Source of the DNA: Bacillus sp. PK3_68 | Lineage (GTDB): Bacteria > Bacillota > Bacilli > Bacillales > Domibacillaceae | Direction: 5' to 3' | NCBI RefSeq assembly: GCF_003600835.1 | Contig: NZ_NQYC01000002.1 | Location: forward strand, 123,501 to 187,500 | Length of the DNA stretch: 64,000 nucleotides | In this document: positions 9,176-18,186 of the stretch, piece after piece | Layout: every line of letters begins with the position of its first letter | How positions within the stretch are numbered: position 1 is the stretch's first letter | The notes under the pieces: model-generated | Told to the model about the DNA's origin: nothing | The model's input: the letters and a program-made list of their open reading frames with translations, nothing else | The model's database searches: none | Position numbers and translations under genes: made by a program

Positions 9176-9736
9176 TTATTTGTTCTGCTTCTTCATCCAT
9201 TCTTTATACTCAGATTCAGTATATTCGTCCGTTTTCACAACAGTCCAGCGGCCATCTTTAACTTTTAGGGAAATCTCTATTAAAAGCTCCCCTCCTGACT
9301 CACTGTAATCATCATGCAAATAAACAATACCGCCATGAACAAGAGCAATTACTTCTTTGTCGCCTATAACTTTTACCTTCATTCGGTCATGGCTTTCGAT
9401 ACTATAATTGGCATCTATCAAGTTAAAACCTTCATTTAAGGATTCAGCTTCATTTCTCTCTACATTAACCCCTTTTTGAAGATCGTAATTTCTTTTTAGG
9501 TCTGGATATTGATTCCATAGGAGATTCATATCGTTGTTTATCACTGCTTGTGTTCGGTAATACATATACTTTAATACAATTTTGTTATATTTTCCCCAAT
9601 CGGATGGTTCGGGTTCAATAAAACCATCTACACTTTTTTCTTTATTCACATTTACTGTTTCGACAGTATTTGGTTGGCATCCAAACAAAGAAAACACAAT
9701 AATAGCCATGAAAGTTCTAAATAGACATTTATTCAT
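9176..9736 (-). CDS. predicted lipoprotein, unknown family
   Basis: A 186-residue protein with a type II signal peptide (MNKCLFRTFMAIIVFSLFGC), so Cys20 should be lipidated and the protein anchored outside the membrane. The mature part has a short linker, a helical segment with YMYYRTQAVINNDMNLLWN, and a beta-rich C-terminus (ALVHGGIVYLHDDYS, ELLIEISLKVKDGRWTVVKTDEYTE). The overall shape recalls the NTF2/SnoaL-like extracellular domains common in Bacillus lipoproteins. The start follows a G-rich ribosome site. It stands alone; function unknown. Confidence 0.7.
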   Translation of the reverse strand: MNKCLFRTFMAIIVFSLFGCQPNTVETVNVNKEKSVDGFIEPEPSDWGKYNKIVLKYMYYRTQAVINNDMNLLWNQYPDLKRNYDLQKGVNVERNEAESLNEGFNLIDANYSIESHDRMKVKVIGDKEVIALVHGGIVYLHDDYSESGGELLIEISLKVKDGRWTVVKTDEYTESEYKEWMKKQNK

Positions 9737-10205
9737 GATTTCCCCCCATATATTCAGCTGCTAAAAGGAAACCTACAGGCTTTCTTCTTCTTGTAGAGCC
9801 CCTTCTTTAACCAATTATAAAGGAAACTAAAACTCAGGTAAATTTTTCCTAAAAAAGATGAGTTAAAGGAGAATTTAGGCGCGATAGAATGAGAGTTATA
9901 AACCCATGAAAATCACAAAAAAGCTATCTATCCGCCATGATAACAACCTGACCCTTAGATTCCCTATAGCCTGAAATACCAAAATGGGCATAGAAAGTTA
10001 AGCTTTTCTTGTTCCTAATGCAAAATTCAAAATTTTATTTTGAATTTTGCACATATTGAAATATGAAAAACCCCTCCCTAAATGCTTATGGTTTTGCACC
10101 AAAAGCTCTTGCACTTAGAGATCCAAATGGAAGTGCAAAGTAGGAATAACCTATGTACTCCTCTTGTATTACAAAGATTTAACAGGGTGGAAAGTATAAA
10201 TAGAC
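9737..10205. other. intergenic stretch with a strong hairpin and a short peptide relic
   Basis: Apart from the perfect inverted repeat at 10019-10051 I see no gene. On the plus strand at about 10080-10142 a closed frame reads NAYGFAPKALALRDPNGSAK and then stops. It looks like a fragment of some coding sequence, but I cannot assign a family. Confidence 0.35.
10019..10051. repeat. perfect 15-bp inverted repeat with 3-base loop
   Basis: TGCAAAATTCAAAAT is followed by TTT and then its exact complement. The stem is AT-rich and is not followed by a clear T-tract, so it is not a convincing terminator. Confidence 0.6.
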
Positions 10206-10238
10206 GAAAAAAGCCCCGGAACCTAAAGATTCAGGGCT
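10206..10238 (-). terminator. terminator of the riboswitch-controlled small gene
   Basis: On the minus strand AGCCC and GGGCT enclose a loop and are followed by six T. It lies about 40 bases beyond the stop of the 49-residue gene. Confidence 0.65.
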
Positions 10239-10274
10239 CCCGGAACGCAACATATTTACGTTTATGTCGCTTTT

Positions 10275-10424
10275 CTACTGAGATAGTAACTCAATGGCTT
10301 TTTCTAAAAGAACAAGATCTTTAGTAATTTCTTCCTTAATTTGTTCATCTTTGCAACGTTCACGCTCGTCATACAAACGAGTAAGTTCTCTCATAAAGAT
10401 AAATTGATCTTTACCATCATTCAT
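10275..10424 (-). CDS. 49-residue protein of unknown function under a c-di-GMP riboswitch
   Basis: A short, highly charged, almost entirely helical protein: MNDGKDQFIFMRELTRLYDE at the start and ITKDLVLLEKAIELLSQ at the end. It has no signal peptide or membrane segment. Its size and helical character recall small Bacillus regulatory proteins such as the Spo0E family, but the Spo0E motif is not evident, so I leave the function open. AGGAAGG lies 11 bases upstream of the ATG, directly behind the closing helix of the riboswitch. A terminator follows, so this is a complete monocistronic unit whose output should follow cyclic di-GMP. Confidence 0.7.
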   Translation of the reverse strand: MNDGKDQFIFMRELTRLYDERERCKDEQIKEEITKDLVLLEKAIELLSQ

Positions 10425-10440
10425 GACGATGCGTACCTTC

Positions 10441-10538
10441 CTAATTCTGCAGCCCGGCTATCTTAGCATTAAATGCCTTAGATCCGTGGCTTTGCGTCCT
10501 AATCTTTCGATTAGTTTGCCTTTTATATTTAGAATTAA
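10441..10538 (-). promoter_or_regulatory. cyclic di-GMP-I (GEMM-I) riboswitch aptamer
   Basis: The minus strand shows the class I aptamer landmarks in order: GGCAAAC, a hairpin closed by a GAAA tetraloop (CTAATC GAAA GATTAG), the invariant GGACGCAAAGCC, then CGGATCTAAGG, a second hairpin, and GATAGCCGGGCTGC. An outer helix TAATTCT / AGAATTA closes it. The 3' strand of that helix abuts the AGGAAGG ribosome site of the 49-residue gene. There is no room for a terminator between aptamer and start codon, so control is probably translational. Confidence 0.9.
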
Positions 10539-11086
10539 TTTTACTATGAATTGGAAAGAAAATCATCAATAACTCCAAATTTTCTCCTGTGTCGCTGGGA
10601 ATCGGTCGTATTTTTTACTACATCATAATCTTATATATGGTGCAATTAGCAGATTAAATCAATGTATTGTTTCTTTTTGCCGCCTGAATATTTGAATACC
10701 TAAATTTTTTCTTTCTCGTTTTATTTCGTCTATCCGTCCTTCTATGGCTGCTTGATGCCACTGGATTATCATACGCTCAAATTCATCCATTGCGTTATAT
10801 CTATTTCTTTTGACAGTTCTTTATTTTTCTATTATAAATTGAAGTACTCCTAGTAAGATTTATCTTTCCACCTAACTTCATGCTATGGACCATTTTGTCT
10901 TTATGTGGGTTTTTATATAATATTGATGTGTCAATATTGTATAAAAAAGTGATATTTTATTCTCTTCACTCCTTATAGAATGGAAAAGGAAGGATAAAGC
11001 TGAAGAGAAAGCACTTAGAGAAATAGCGTTTATTATTTAGCGCAATGGGAAGCCTTTGTAGCGATCCCATAAGGAAGGGATACATT
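10539..11086. other. intergenic stretch with a 43-codon minus-strand reading frame
   Basis: A minus-strand frame at 10659-10790 reads MDEFERMIIQWHQAAIEGRI ... KNLGIQIFRRQKETIH. The composition is protein-like, but there is no ribosome site before the ATG and the frame continues upstream to a stop without another start, so it may be a relic. I see nothing else that can be supported. Confidence 0.35.
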
Positions 11087-11554
11087 ATGTTGACGTTTCA
11101 AAGATTAATAGCTAGTCAAAACTTTGAATTTTATAGAATGATGACTTCTGACTTTGACGATTTAGGGTACCTGATGTTTTATGATACTCATAGAAAAACA
11201 GTATTAAGCGATAATACTGTTTTAGCTGATAGTGGGATGACTGAGGAGGAATTCGAAGATTATTCTAGGGCTAATCATATTTCCGTCTTATTCTTTTCAT
11301 ACGTTGATACCGACGATAAAAAATATGAAAGTGAACTTCGCCAACTATTAAACTTTGTTGATGGCATGCTGGATTATAAACCAGACACTACCTATTTCAT
11401 TGATATTTATGATATTGATACAGAATTAGAATTTGGCTATCCTGATGAATTTGAGAAGGTAAGTGAATTTGCAAGTTACTTAGTTGAGCTATCAAATAAA
11501 AAAATTGATGTCCCAAGAATTAATAGAGATTCTTTTAAGCATTTAACTCAGTGA
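11087..11554 (+). CDS. acidic hypothetical protein
   Basis: A 155-residue soluble protein rich in Asp, Glu, Phe and Tyr, with alternating helix and strand segments (VLFFSYVDTDDKKYESELRQ, TYFIDIYDIDTELEFGYPDE). There is no signal peptide or membrane segment. I do not recognise the family; single acidic proteins of this size in Bacillus are often toxin-immunity proteins, but nothing here proves that. A longer frame opens at 11045, but AAGGAAGGG lies just before the ATG at 11087 (MLTFQRLIASQNFEFYRM), so I start there. Confidence 0.65.
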   Translation: MLTFQRLIASQNFEFYRMMTSDFDDLGYLMFYDTHRKTVLSDNTVLADSGMTEEEFEDYSRANHISVLFFSYVDTDDKKYESELRQLLNFVDGMLDYKPDTTYFIDIYDIDTELEFGYPDEFEKVSEFASYLVELSNKKIDVPRINRDSFKHLTQ

Positions 11555-12037
11555 CAATTAATTTTTCCCAATCACTTTTTTATCTTATATTCTATATCCA
11601 GTTGACTGAAAAATGTCTTTCTGACCTTTTCTCATTAACATTATTGAAGTTGAAATAGCTGGTTATACAGTAAGAGTATATCCATGGTTTAGAGATTACT
11701 CACAAGTGTCTTAGAATTTTTGCATCTAACCTTTTTTATTAAACTTAAACATTTTAGATGTTGTACTTACTTATACAAATTCTAGGAAAGTATTATGGTA
11801 ATTGATATAGAATCATTTTGTAAAGTAAACTAAAACTTTCCCAACCATACATCTGTCTCTTAATCATTTTCAGGGGGTAAATAAAAAGAATCCATTTTGA
11901 AAAAAGATTGATCAAAACGGATTCTTTTTCAACCTATTGAGCTTAATTTTTATAAAAAAGTTTAATCATTCTCTAGCTGTATTTCCTTGCAATCGTTCCT
12001 TTTTCTTGAAAAAACATTTATATAATAGTTAGATATT
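11555..12037. other. intergenic stretch containing a bidirectional hairpin
   Basis: No gene is visible. A hairpin at 11884-11929 (AAAAAGAATCCATTTTGA ... TCAAAACGGATTCTTTTT) can terminate both flanking genes. A closely similar block occurs at 19151-19196, suggesting a repeated element. Confidence 0.55.
11884..11929. terminator. bidirectional terminator hairpin
   Basis: AAAAAGAATCC[A]TTTTGA pairs with TCAAAACGGATTCTTTTT across a short loop, with A and T runs on the two sides. It lies between the plus-strand gene ending at 11554 and the minus-strand gene ending at 12038. Confidence 0.7.
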
Positions 12038-12844
12038 CTACATCTTATTACAATAATTAAGTATGTAGTCCATACATTGCAAGGTGTCATTAATCCGACG
12101 TTTCTTAGAATTATAGTAACGTACTCCTACCCCTTCTTGAATACTTATCGCTTCCCTAATAATGTTATGCCATCTGTCTGGCATATAATTAATTGCATAT
12201 TTGCCTGCATCTACTTTTGAAATGATTTCATGTTCTTTAAGTGTATAGAATTGGCGTAGCATCCCAGTAATAGACCATTGTAATTCTTGCTCTAAAAATT
12301 TATTTGGTAATAGAAGTGCCATTCTTTCGAATCTCTTCATAGTACTTATTCGATTCAACCAATAGGTATTCATATTATTTAGTACATAATCAGTCAGATC
12401 ACTTTTATCAACATCAAAATGAAATGAAGTAACATCAGGACCTATCATGCTGATGCCCTTGTTTTTTAGAATCCACCAAGTGACCGGGTTAATCTCATGA
12501 TTGCTCCATCCTACTTTTCCTTCGTTTACATATAAACATTTTTTGGTTTCAGTCTGCTTCTTACCGATGTCTTCCCAAAGAAGATAGCATCCGTCCATTC
12601 CTGTTTTTTTATATTTGTTGGTTAAACTTCGGTGAGTATTAGATAGAATTTTTATCTCTGCTTCAGTTAATTGACGGTTAACAATTGCAATGAAATCAAT
12701 ATCACTAGAACCATGAATATAAGCATTAAGAGCAATGGAACCATGTAAATATAATCCTTCAAGGGTATTAGGAATTCGTTCATGAAATAAGGAAATATAC
12801 TCATTTAAAATATTTTGAACTGGTGTGGGAACTTTTTGATCCAT
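12038..12844 (-). CDS. nucleotidyltransferase, aminoglycoside adenylyltransferase-like (AadA/ANT(9) type)
   Basis: A 268-residue protein with the polymerase-beta nucleotidyltransferase signature HGSIALNAYIHGSSDIDFIA (about residues 34-53), where G-S and D-x-D build the metal site. A helical C-terminal domain follows, as in AadA and ANT(9) proteins that adenylylate streptomycin or spectinomycin. Many Bacillus chromosomes carry such genes without proven resistance, so the drug substrate is not established. The ATG at 12844 follows AAAGAGGAG. It is a single gene. Confidence 0.75.
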   Translation of the reverse strand: MDQKVPTPVQNILNEYISLFHERIPNTLEGLYLHGSIALNAYIHGSSDIDFIAIVNRQLTEAEIKILSNTHRSLTNKYKKTGMDGCYLLWEDIGKKQTETKKCLYVNEGKVGWSNHEINPVTWWILKNKGISMIGPDVTSFHFDVDKSDLTDYVLNNMNTYWLNRISTMKRFERMALLLPNKFLEQELQWSITGMLRQFYTLKEHEIISKVDAGKYAINYMPDRWHNIIREAISIQEGVGVRYYNSKKRRINDTLQCMDYILNYCNKM

Positions 12845-12923
12845 AAAAATAGCTCCTCTTTATTAGACTTTAATACGAGTTATTTCCCCCTCTTTTTGAC
12901 TCGCATATTTTTTCCACTCACTG

Positions 12924-12961
12924 TAAAAAAACACCTCTTTAGATGATCGTACCTAAAGAGG
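12924..12961 (-). terminator. minus-strand terminator upstream of the nucleotidyltransferase gene
   Basis: CCTCTTTAG (12933-12941) pairs with CTAAAGAGG (12953-12961), followed on the minus strand by seven T. It would stop transcription arriving from beyond 12962, where no intact minus-strand gene is now visible. Confidence 0.7.
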
Positions 12962-13315
12962 CAAAACGGTGCAACTTTTTATAAACAGTATGACTTTATT
13001 CAACACATCGCGACCTCATTCCAAATCTACAGTACAGAGTATAGAACAAAAAAATCCTATATACCAATACAGGATTTTTAATCAAACTCTCTTGAAAACT
13101 ATCAATCTTTTTTATAAAACTACAGCCCTCTTTCTCGATGCCATTTTTGTATAGCAATAATCACGTTGTTTAACTTTTAATAAAAAGAATTAAGACTACG
13201 TCTAATCATTCCATCCTAAAAAAGAACATATACTAAGCTATGTTCCTTTAATAGGAATAATTAGAAAATAGTTCCTATTCTACCCCTTTAAAGTAAACCT
13301 GCAAAGGATGGTTAT
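12962..13315. other. intergenic stretch, no gene
   Basis: Only low-complexity AT-rich sequence and a weak hairpin (GAACATA / TATGTTC, 13224-13245) are seen before the ribosome site of the nucleoside hydrolase gene. Confidence 0.5.
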
Positions 13316-14266
13316 ATGAGAAAAAAGGTGTTATTGTTTGGAGATGTAGGCATTGACGATACGGTTGCCCTTTTATATGGTTATTTTAATGAACAAATCG
13401 ATATCGTGGGCGTTGTGGCTGATTATGGGAACACCTCCCGTGATCAAACTGTACGAAACATTCATTATTTAATCCGGCTGTTTAACATTCCTGATGTTAA
13501 AGTGATTGCAGGAGCGAAAAAACCCATGACAGGAGAAGAACCAGTTTTTTTTCCGGAAATTCACGGTGTTTACGGCCTAGGACCGATTAAACCAGCTCCC
13601 ATACAGGGACTGGAAGGGGCAATTATTGAAAACTTTCATGAGATTGTTAACTTAGTTGACCAATATAAAAAAGAATTAACCATTGTCAATATCGGCCGCC
13701 TTACTTCTTTAGCTATGTTGTTTATTTCACACAGTGGATTGATGGAGAAAGTAAAGGAATTTTATATCATGGGAGGAGCTTTTTTTGTTCCAGGGAACGT
13801 GACCGCTGTGTCGGAAGCCAATTTTTATGGGGATCCAATGGCCGCACAGATCGTTTTGCAACACGCGAAAAATGTAACGATTATACCCTTGGATATCACA
13901 GAAAAAGCCATCGTCACACCAGAGATGGTAGATTACATTTATGCAAAAGGAAAGGCAAAAATTCTTAAACCCTTGCTCGATTATTATTATCATTTTTATA
14001 AAAAACGCAATCCAGCCATTGAAGGAAGCCCTGTTCATGATGCTATCACATTAATGGCCATCATTCACAATGATTGGTTCAGCTTTAAAACTTTGCCTGT
14101 CCATGTTGTGACGGCAGAAGGAATTTCGCGGGGGCAAGCTATTGCTGACATACGTCCTTGGAAGACATTCGATGAAAACGAACATAAACACCGTATTGCT
14201 TTTTATCTCAATTATCAACGATTCTTTTCTGACTTTATGACCATCATGACAGATGAACAATTTTAA
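13316..14266 (+). CDS. nucleoside hydrolase (inosine/uridine-preferring family)
   Basis: A 316-residue ribohydrolase-fold protein that would cleave the N-glycosidic bond of nucleosides with a calcium ion. The N-terminal metal motif reads LFGDVGIDD (D10, D14 and D15 kept), but the first aspartate of the usual D-x-D-x-G-x-D-D is Phe8. The segments HGVYGLG, IVNIGRLTSLAML, YIMGGAFFVPGNVTAVSEAN and EGSPVHDAI contain the ribose- and metal-binding residues of the family. AAAGGATGG precedes the ATG. The Phe substitution may change metal binding or specificity. Single gene; nucleoside salvage is the likely role. Confidence 0.85.
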   Translation: MRKKVLLFGDVGIDDTVALLYGYFNEQIDIVGVVADYGNTSRDQTVRNIHYLIRLFNIPDVKVIAGAKKPMTGEEPVFFPEIHGVYGLGPIKPAPIQGLEGAIIENFHEIVNLVDQYKKELTIVNIGRLTSLAMLFISHSGLMEKVKEFYIMGGAFFVPGNVTAVSEANFYGDPMAAQIVLQHAKNVTIIPLDITEKAIVTPEMVDYIYAKGKAKILKPLLDYYYHFYKKRNPAIEGSPVHDAITLMAIIHNDWFSFKTLPVHVVTAEGISRGQAIADIRPWKTFDENEHKHRIAFYLNYQRFFSDFMTIMTDEQF

Positions 14267-14538
14267 AGCTAAATGAGTCAACATAATTTGAATGGGGAAG
14301 CCTGGCTAATAAAGTGAACACCTTGTACGGGGAACCTGAGCTAACTATTGTACATCACGGCAACGAATAAAGATTCATTAAGAAATACCTCTCAGTCTTT
14401 ATCTAACAGCCATTCAAAACTTTATTTTGCAAATGCGCTCTATATACTTCAATAAACAATAATGATTTGTGAGAGGAGGTTCATAGGAATCAGATAATTT
14501 TTAAGCAGACTTAACTGAATGAGAAAGTAGTGGGTAAA

Positions 14539-15225
14539 ATGAAAAATTACGATATTATATTTTTTGATATAGATGACACACTTTTTGATTTTACTAAATC
14601 GGAGCAAGAAGCTTTTAGTAAAGTCTTTGATAAATATAATTTATTAAATAGCTTAAAGCTATACGAAAAGAGTTACCAAGAAATTAGTAAAGTATTGTGG
14701 AGAGATGTAGAAAGTGGAAAAGTAAGCCTTGTTGAACTAGGTCCAGAGAGATTTAGAAGATTATTTTTAGAACATGAACTCGAAATTGATGCCGTTGTAT
14801 TTAATCAAGATTATTTAGGGTTTCTTGGAGAACAAACACATCTCGTCCAAGGAGCCGAAAAAGTCATTAGGGGTCTCTCGCATAAACGCTTAGCCGTTAT
14901 TACGAATGGTTACACTGATGTACAAACATCAAGGATTCATCATTCCCCGTTAGAAGGTACATTTGAACATATTATTATCTCTGAATCCACTGGATTCCAA
15001 AAACCGCAAACAGGTATTTTTGATTATGCTTTTAATAAGCTACAGATTACAGAAAAAGCCAACGTACTAATTGTGGGCGACTCGTTGACTTCTGATATTC
15101 AAGGTGGAATGAACTATGGTATTGATACTTGTTGGTTCAATTCTCAGCACAAGGAAAATAACACCACTTTAACACCTACTTACGAAATAAATAAATTAGA
15201 AAGCCTGTTAGAGATTATAAAGTAA
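14539..15225 (+). CDS. HAD-family nucleotidase, YjjG-type
   Basis: A 228-residue haloacid-dehalogenase phosphatase. Motif I is FFDIDDTLFDF with the nucleophile Asp and general acid Asp, motif II is VITNG, motif III is the lysine in FQKPQTGIF, and motif IV is IVGDSLTSDI. The opening DIDDTLFDFTKSE and the cap-domain length match the YjjG/YfnB subfamily, which dephosphorylates non-canonical pyrimidine nucleotides. The frame opens with a GTG at 14530; I prefer the ATG at 14539 (MKNYDIIFFD), spaced correctly from GTGGGT. Nucleotide house-cleaning is the probable role. Confidence 0.85.
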   Translation: MKNYDIIFFDIDDTLFDFTKSEQEAFSKVFDKYNLLNSLKLYEKSYQEISKVLWRDVESGKVSLVELGPERFRRLFLEHELEIDAVVFNQDYLGFLGEQTHLVQGAEKVIRGLSHKRLAVITNGYTDVQTSRIHHSPLEGTFEHIIISESTGFQKPQTGIFDYAFNKLQITEKANVLIVGDSLTSDIQGGMNYGIDTCWFNSQHKENNTTLTPTYEINKLESLLEIIK

Positions 15226-15427
15226 GTGCATAACGTCTTTGATGGTAACATTCACATTTCCTTCACGTTGTAAATCCATATTTTTCTGATGCCACATGCC
15301 TTATTTAAGAATTGGGCCCGTTTGTAGAAAAAGAAAAAATCCTGCCTATCAACTCAGGGGTTTTAGTTAAGCTTTTTATAAACATCGTGCTTTATTTCAA
15401 ATCTAAAAAATGCAACATCGACGAACG

Positions 15428-15454
15428 AAAGAGCCCCTATGAGGGAGCTCTTTT
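15428..15454. terminator. bidirectional terminator between YjjG-like and SUFU genes
   Basis: AAAGAG and CTCTTT close an inner CCC/GGG pairing, followed by TTTTA on the plus strand. It lies between convergent genes. Confidence 0.65.
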
Positions 15455-15516
15455 ATTTACATGCTAATCCTTTTGATTATGCTCTTTAATTATCAAACTT
15501 TATCTCCAAATCAGAT

Positions 15517-16577
15517 CTACCCAATCGTTTCAACGACATGTCCCTCTGAATCTTTTACATCTGTTTTCACAATTTCAAAGACAACCGATTCTAAAGAAGG
15601 GATGGAAAACTTTTTTACACAAGGTTGAAGCTGCTCTGTTAATTCTTTCATGGCCTTTTCGTTTAACATAATCTCCATGTAACCTTCTTTTTCCGTTACC
15701 TGTGGCTGATCTCCGAATAAAAAAACAACTTTCGCTTCATTACTTACTAATCTAAGCGGCTCTTTTTTCACCGCACGCCCCTGAAGTACCTTCCCAATAG
15801 TATTCGCTTGCTTAGCTCCAAATGTTACGGTAGCAGGCAATCTCTTGAACAATTTTTTTGGGCAGGCTTCCATGTGATTTGTTCGTTAAAAAGAAAGCCA
15901 GTATTTGATCCGTCTGTTTTACTTCCTTTTTGAATAGCGTCATTTACCTTTGCGTCATGAAGAAAGGATGTACGCGATAGATCGGTAATATAATAGGGCA
16001 TATGATTGGCACAGGCCTTTAAGACACCAAGTGTATTCCATATTTGCATGGCTTCCAATTCATCCGCTGTAATTCCCACAACTTGAATAAACTCGACCTT
16101 CCCATTCGGCGTATCCATACTAGACAGTTCAGGATCGTTCGTAAATGCAAGTGCTGTTAAAGCTGTATTTGATTCAAGGCAGATGGGGCCATTGGCATCC
16201 ATGTAATCACCTTTTTTAAATACATTTCCACTTCCAAATATATATCTGGCAAGATTTTGTAAAAGGTTCAGTGCCCAGTTTGGCGGTTCTGTTTCATGAT
16301 CCGCCTTTGCTAGCCTGAACGTTAATTCAAATCCAAAGCCGCTGTTTTCAGGATCTTCTGTTTCTTTTTCGTAGAGCTCTGAAAACCCATAGGTCACAAA
16401 ATGCCAATGCTCAATAGGTTCTTTTGCCACATATACACTGATCCCATCTAAAGGGTCATTCCCCCCGAGCATATAGGAAATTAGCGTTCCAAAATGTTTA
16501 GGCTCTTGTTCTCCATATAAATCCTTCATTGCTTGATCAATTGCATCCCAACCAGCTTTATTTTCTTCTTCGTTCAT
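15517..16577 (-). CDS. suppressor-of-fused (SUFU) domain protein (frameshift at T7)
   Basis: A bacterial SUFU-domain protein of about 350 residues. WDAIDQAMKDLYGEQEPKHF, LDGISVYVAKEPIEHWHFVT and the block ending at LSRTSFLHD match the family start and core. The second half (LPATVTFGAKQANTIGKVLQ, EIMLNEKAMKELTEQL) continues in another frame. The break is at seven T (15853-15859); adding one gives AQKKLFKRLPATVTFG, so I treat it as one gene. The ATG at 16577 follows GGGGAGG. In bacteria these domains often occur as immunity proteins near polymorphic toxins, but no toxin is seen here. Role unknown. Confidence 0.75.
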
Positions 16578-16652
16578 CATATCCTCCCCAAATCCACTAA
16601 ACATTGAAACTATTCTACAGCAAGTTATTACCAATGTCTAACCGACGAACCA

Positions 16653-17318
16653 TTAATGAAACCGTTCTCTCTTGTTTGGCCCATACATCTTGAGATGAGC
16701 GAATGATATCATTTTAAAATGCTTTCCGCTGATAAATAACAGTGGTAATCCCCAAGAAGCAGCATAGAGTGTCAGGATAGCCACTGCCTCTCCTGTGTAT
16801 AAAGCGGAGTTAGGTAAATTGAGGATAAAATCAGTTATCGCTGTCAAACGTTCAGCTATAAACAATACAATATGCGGACCTACCCCTGCTATAACGATAA
16901 AGCTAATAAGCACGACCGTTGTAATATAGCCCGGTTTGAAAATATGAAATAATGGGAAGGTAAACGAAGCGAATAATAAAAATAAGCCGCCGCCAATCGC
17001 CATATCAGTCATCGTAAACGATTTATTAAATACAAATAATGCTAGACTTGTCACACCACTAGCTAAAACCATATAAATAATGGCACCAAAATAGCGTGAT
17101 GCGATAATTTCCTTACGTGTATAGGGTAGGGAATTTAACAAAATATTTGTCTCTGCTTTTTCATCATAGGCATACGTATTAAAAGGAATAAAAATACTGG
17201 CCACTAGAAAAATCAAAGCCGGATGTGAGTCCATAAAAATAAAAAATACAATAAAAGGAATAAAGATCAATAGCTGTCGTTTCTGTAGGATGACATCACG
17301 TTTGATTAAATTAAGCAT
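16653..17318 (-). CDS. ABC-2 type transporter permease
   Basis: A 221-residue membrane protein with about six hydrophobic segments. The cytosolic phrase YDEKAETNILLNSLPYTRKEI is typical of ABC-2 permeases of the BcrB/YtrC kind. It overlaps the preceding ATPase gene by eight bases, so the two are translationally coupled and form the transporter. The operon order GntR regulator, ATPase, permease matches the YtrA-type exporters that respond to cell-envelope stress; the exported compound is unknown. Confidence 0.82.
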   Translation of the reverse strand: MLNLIKRDVILQKRQLLIFIPFIVFFIFMDSHPALIFLVASIFIPFNTYAYDEKAETNILLNSLPYTRKEIIASRYFGAIIYMVLASGVTSLALFVFNKSFTMTDMAIGGGLFLLFASFTFPLFHIFKPGYITTVVLISFIVIAGVGPHIVLFIAERLTAITDFILNLPNSALYTGEAVAILTLYAASWGLPLLFISGKHFKMISFAHLKMYGPNKRERFH

Positions 17319-18186
17319 AGCTTTTTCTTCCTTTCAAGTAATACATAATATCCTCTAGAGACGCTCGTTCAATGACAACCGAATTTCCAAAGATATCTTT
17401 GACTTCTTTAATATCATCGGTTAATGCTTCAAATCCTGTTGGTGCACGATGAATGTGAACAAAAGCTTTTTCTGTGTCTCTATCTAAAAGATCCACTCCT
17501 CCTCTAACGAGCGCATAGTTTTCAGCTACATCGTGGATGGATTGATTAAATACGACTTCTCCACTCTGTATAAAAGCGATATAATCTGCGATACGATCTA
17601 AATCTGTTGTAATATGCGTAGAGAAGAAAATGGTACGCTGACCATCAATCATTAATTCCTGTAACAACTCCAGCAGCTCCCGTCTAAAAATGGGATCTAA
17701 GCCTGCTGTCGGCTCATCCATAATAATCAGCTCTGCATGATGCGATAAGGCTATCGCCAATGACGCCTTCATTTGCATCCCTTTTGAGAAAGTTTTTATC
17801 GCTTTATTAAGCGGCAATTCGAATTGCTCGATATATTGATAAAATAGTGTATCATTCCAATGTTTGTAAGCTGGCGCTACAATGCGTTTTATATCTTTTA
17901 AATTCAGCCCTTCAAAAAATACGTTGCCATCATATACGAACCCAATCCGCTCCTTGATCGCCTTCTCATGTGTCGTGTAGTCTAAACCGAAAATCTTCAC
18001 CTCCCCGTCATCGGGCTTTAATAGATTCATCATCATTTTGATCGTTGTCGATTTACCCGCTCCATTTGCTCCAATAAATCCCGTTACAAAGCCTTGCTTC
18101 ACTTGTAAATTAATATTTTTTACAGAAAAATCTTTAAATCTTTTCGTGACATTCTTTAGTTCAACCACATTTTCCATCCGTTTCAC
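17311..18186 (-). CDS. ABC transporter ATP-binding protein (YtrB/EcsA-like)
   Basis: A 291-residue ATPase with Walker A GANGAGKSTT, a Q-loop (GFVYDGNVFF), the signature FSKGMQMKASLAIAL, Walker B LIIMDEPTAGLDP and switch histidine FFSTHITTDLDRI. The signature SKGM in place of SGGQ is common in ABC-2 exporters. It overlaps the regulator gene upstream and the permease gene downstream, so the three are one transcript. Confidence 0.88.
   Translation of the reverse strand: MKRMENVVELKNVTKRFKDFSVKNINLQVKQGFVTGFIGANGAGKSTTIKMMMNLLKPDDGEVKIFGLDYTTHEKAIKERIGFVYDGNVFFEGLNLKDIKRIVAPAYKHWNDTLFYQYIEQFELPLNKAIKTFSKGMQMKASLAIALSHHAELIIMDEPTAGLDPIFRRELLELLQELMIDGQRTIFFSTHITTDLDRIADYIAFIQSGEVVFNQSIHDVAENYALVRGGVDLLDRDTEKAFVHIHRAPTGFEALTDDIKEVKDIFGNSVVIERASLEDIMYYLKGRKSYA

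Noticed and set aside
10082..10324. An 80-residue plus-strand frame overlapping the end of the small riboswitch gene
   Set aside because: It is antisense to a better-supported gene and its terminator, and lacks a start signal.
12969..13154. A 61-residue plus-strand frame
   Set aside because: Starts inside a terminator region without a ribosome site and has biased, non-protein-like composition.
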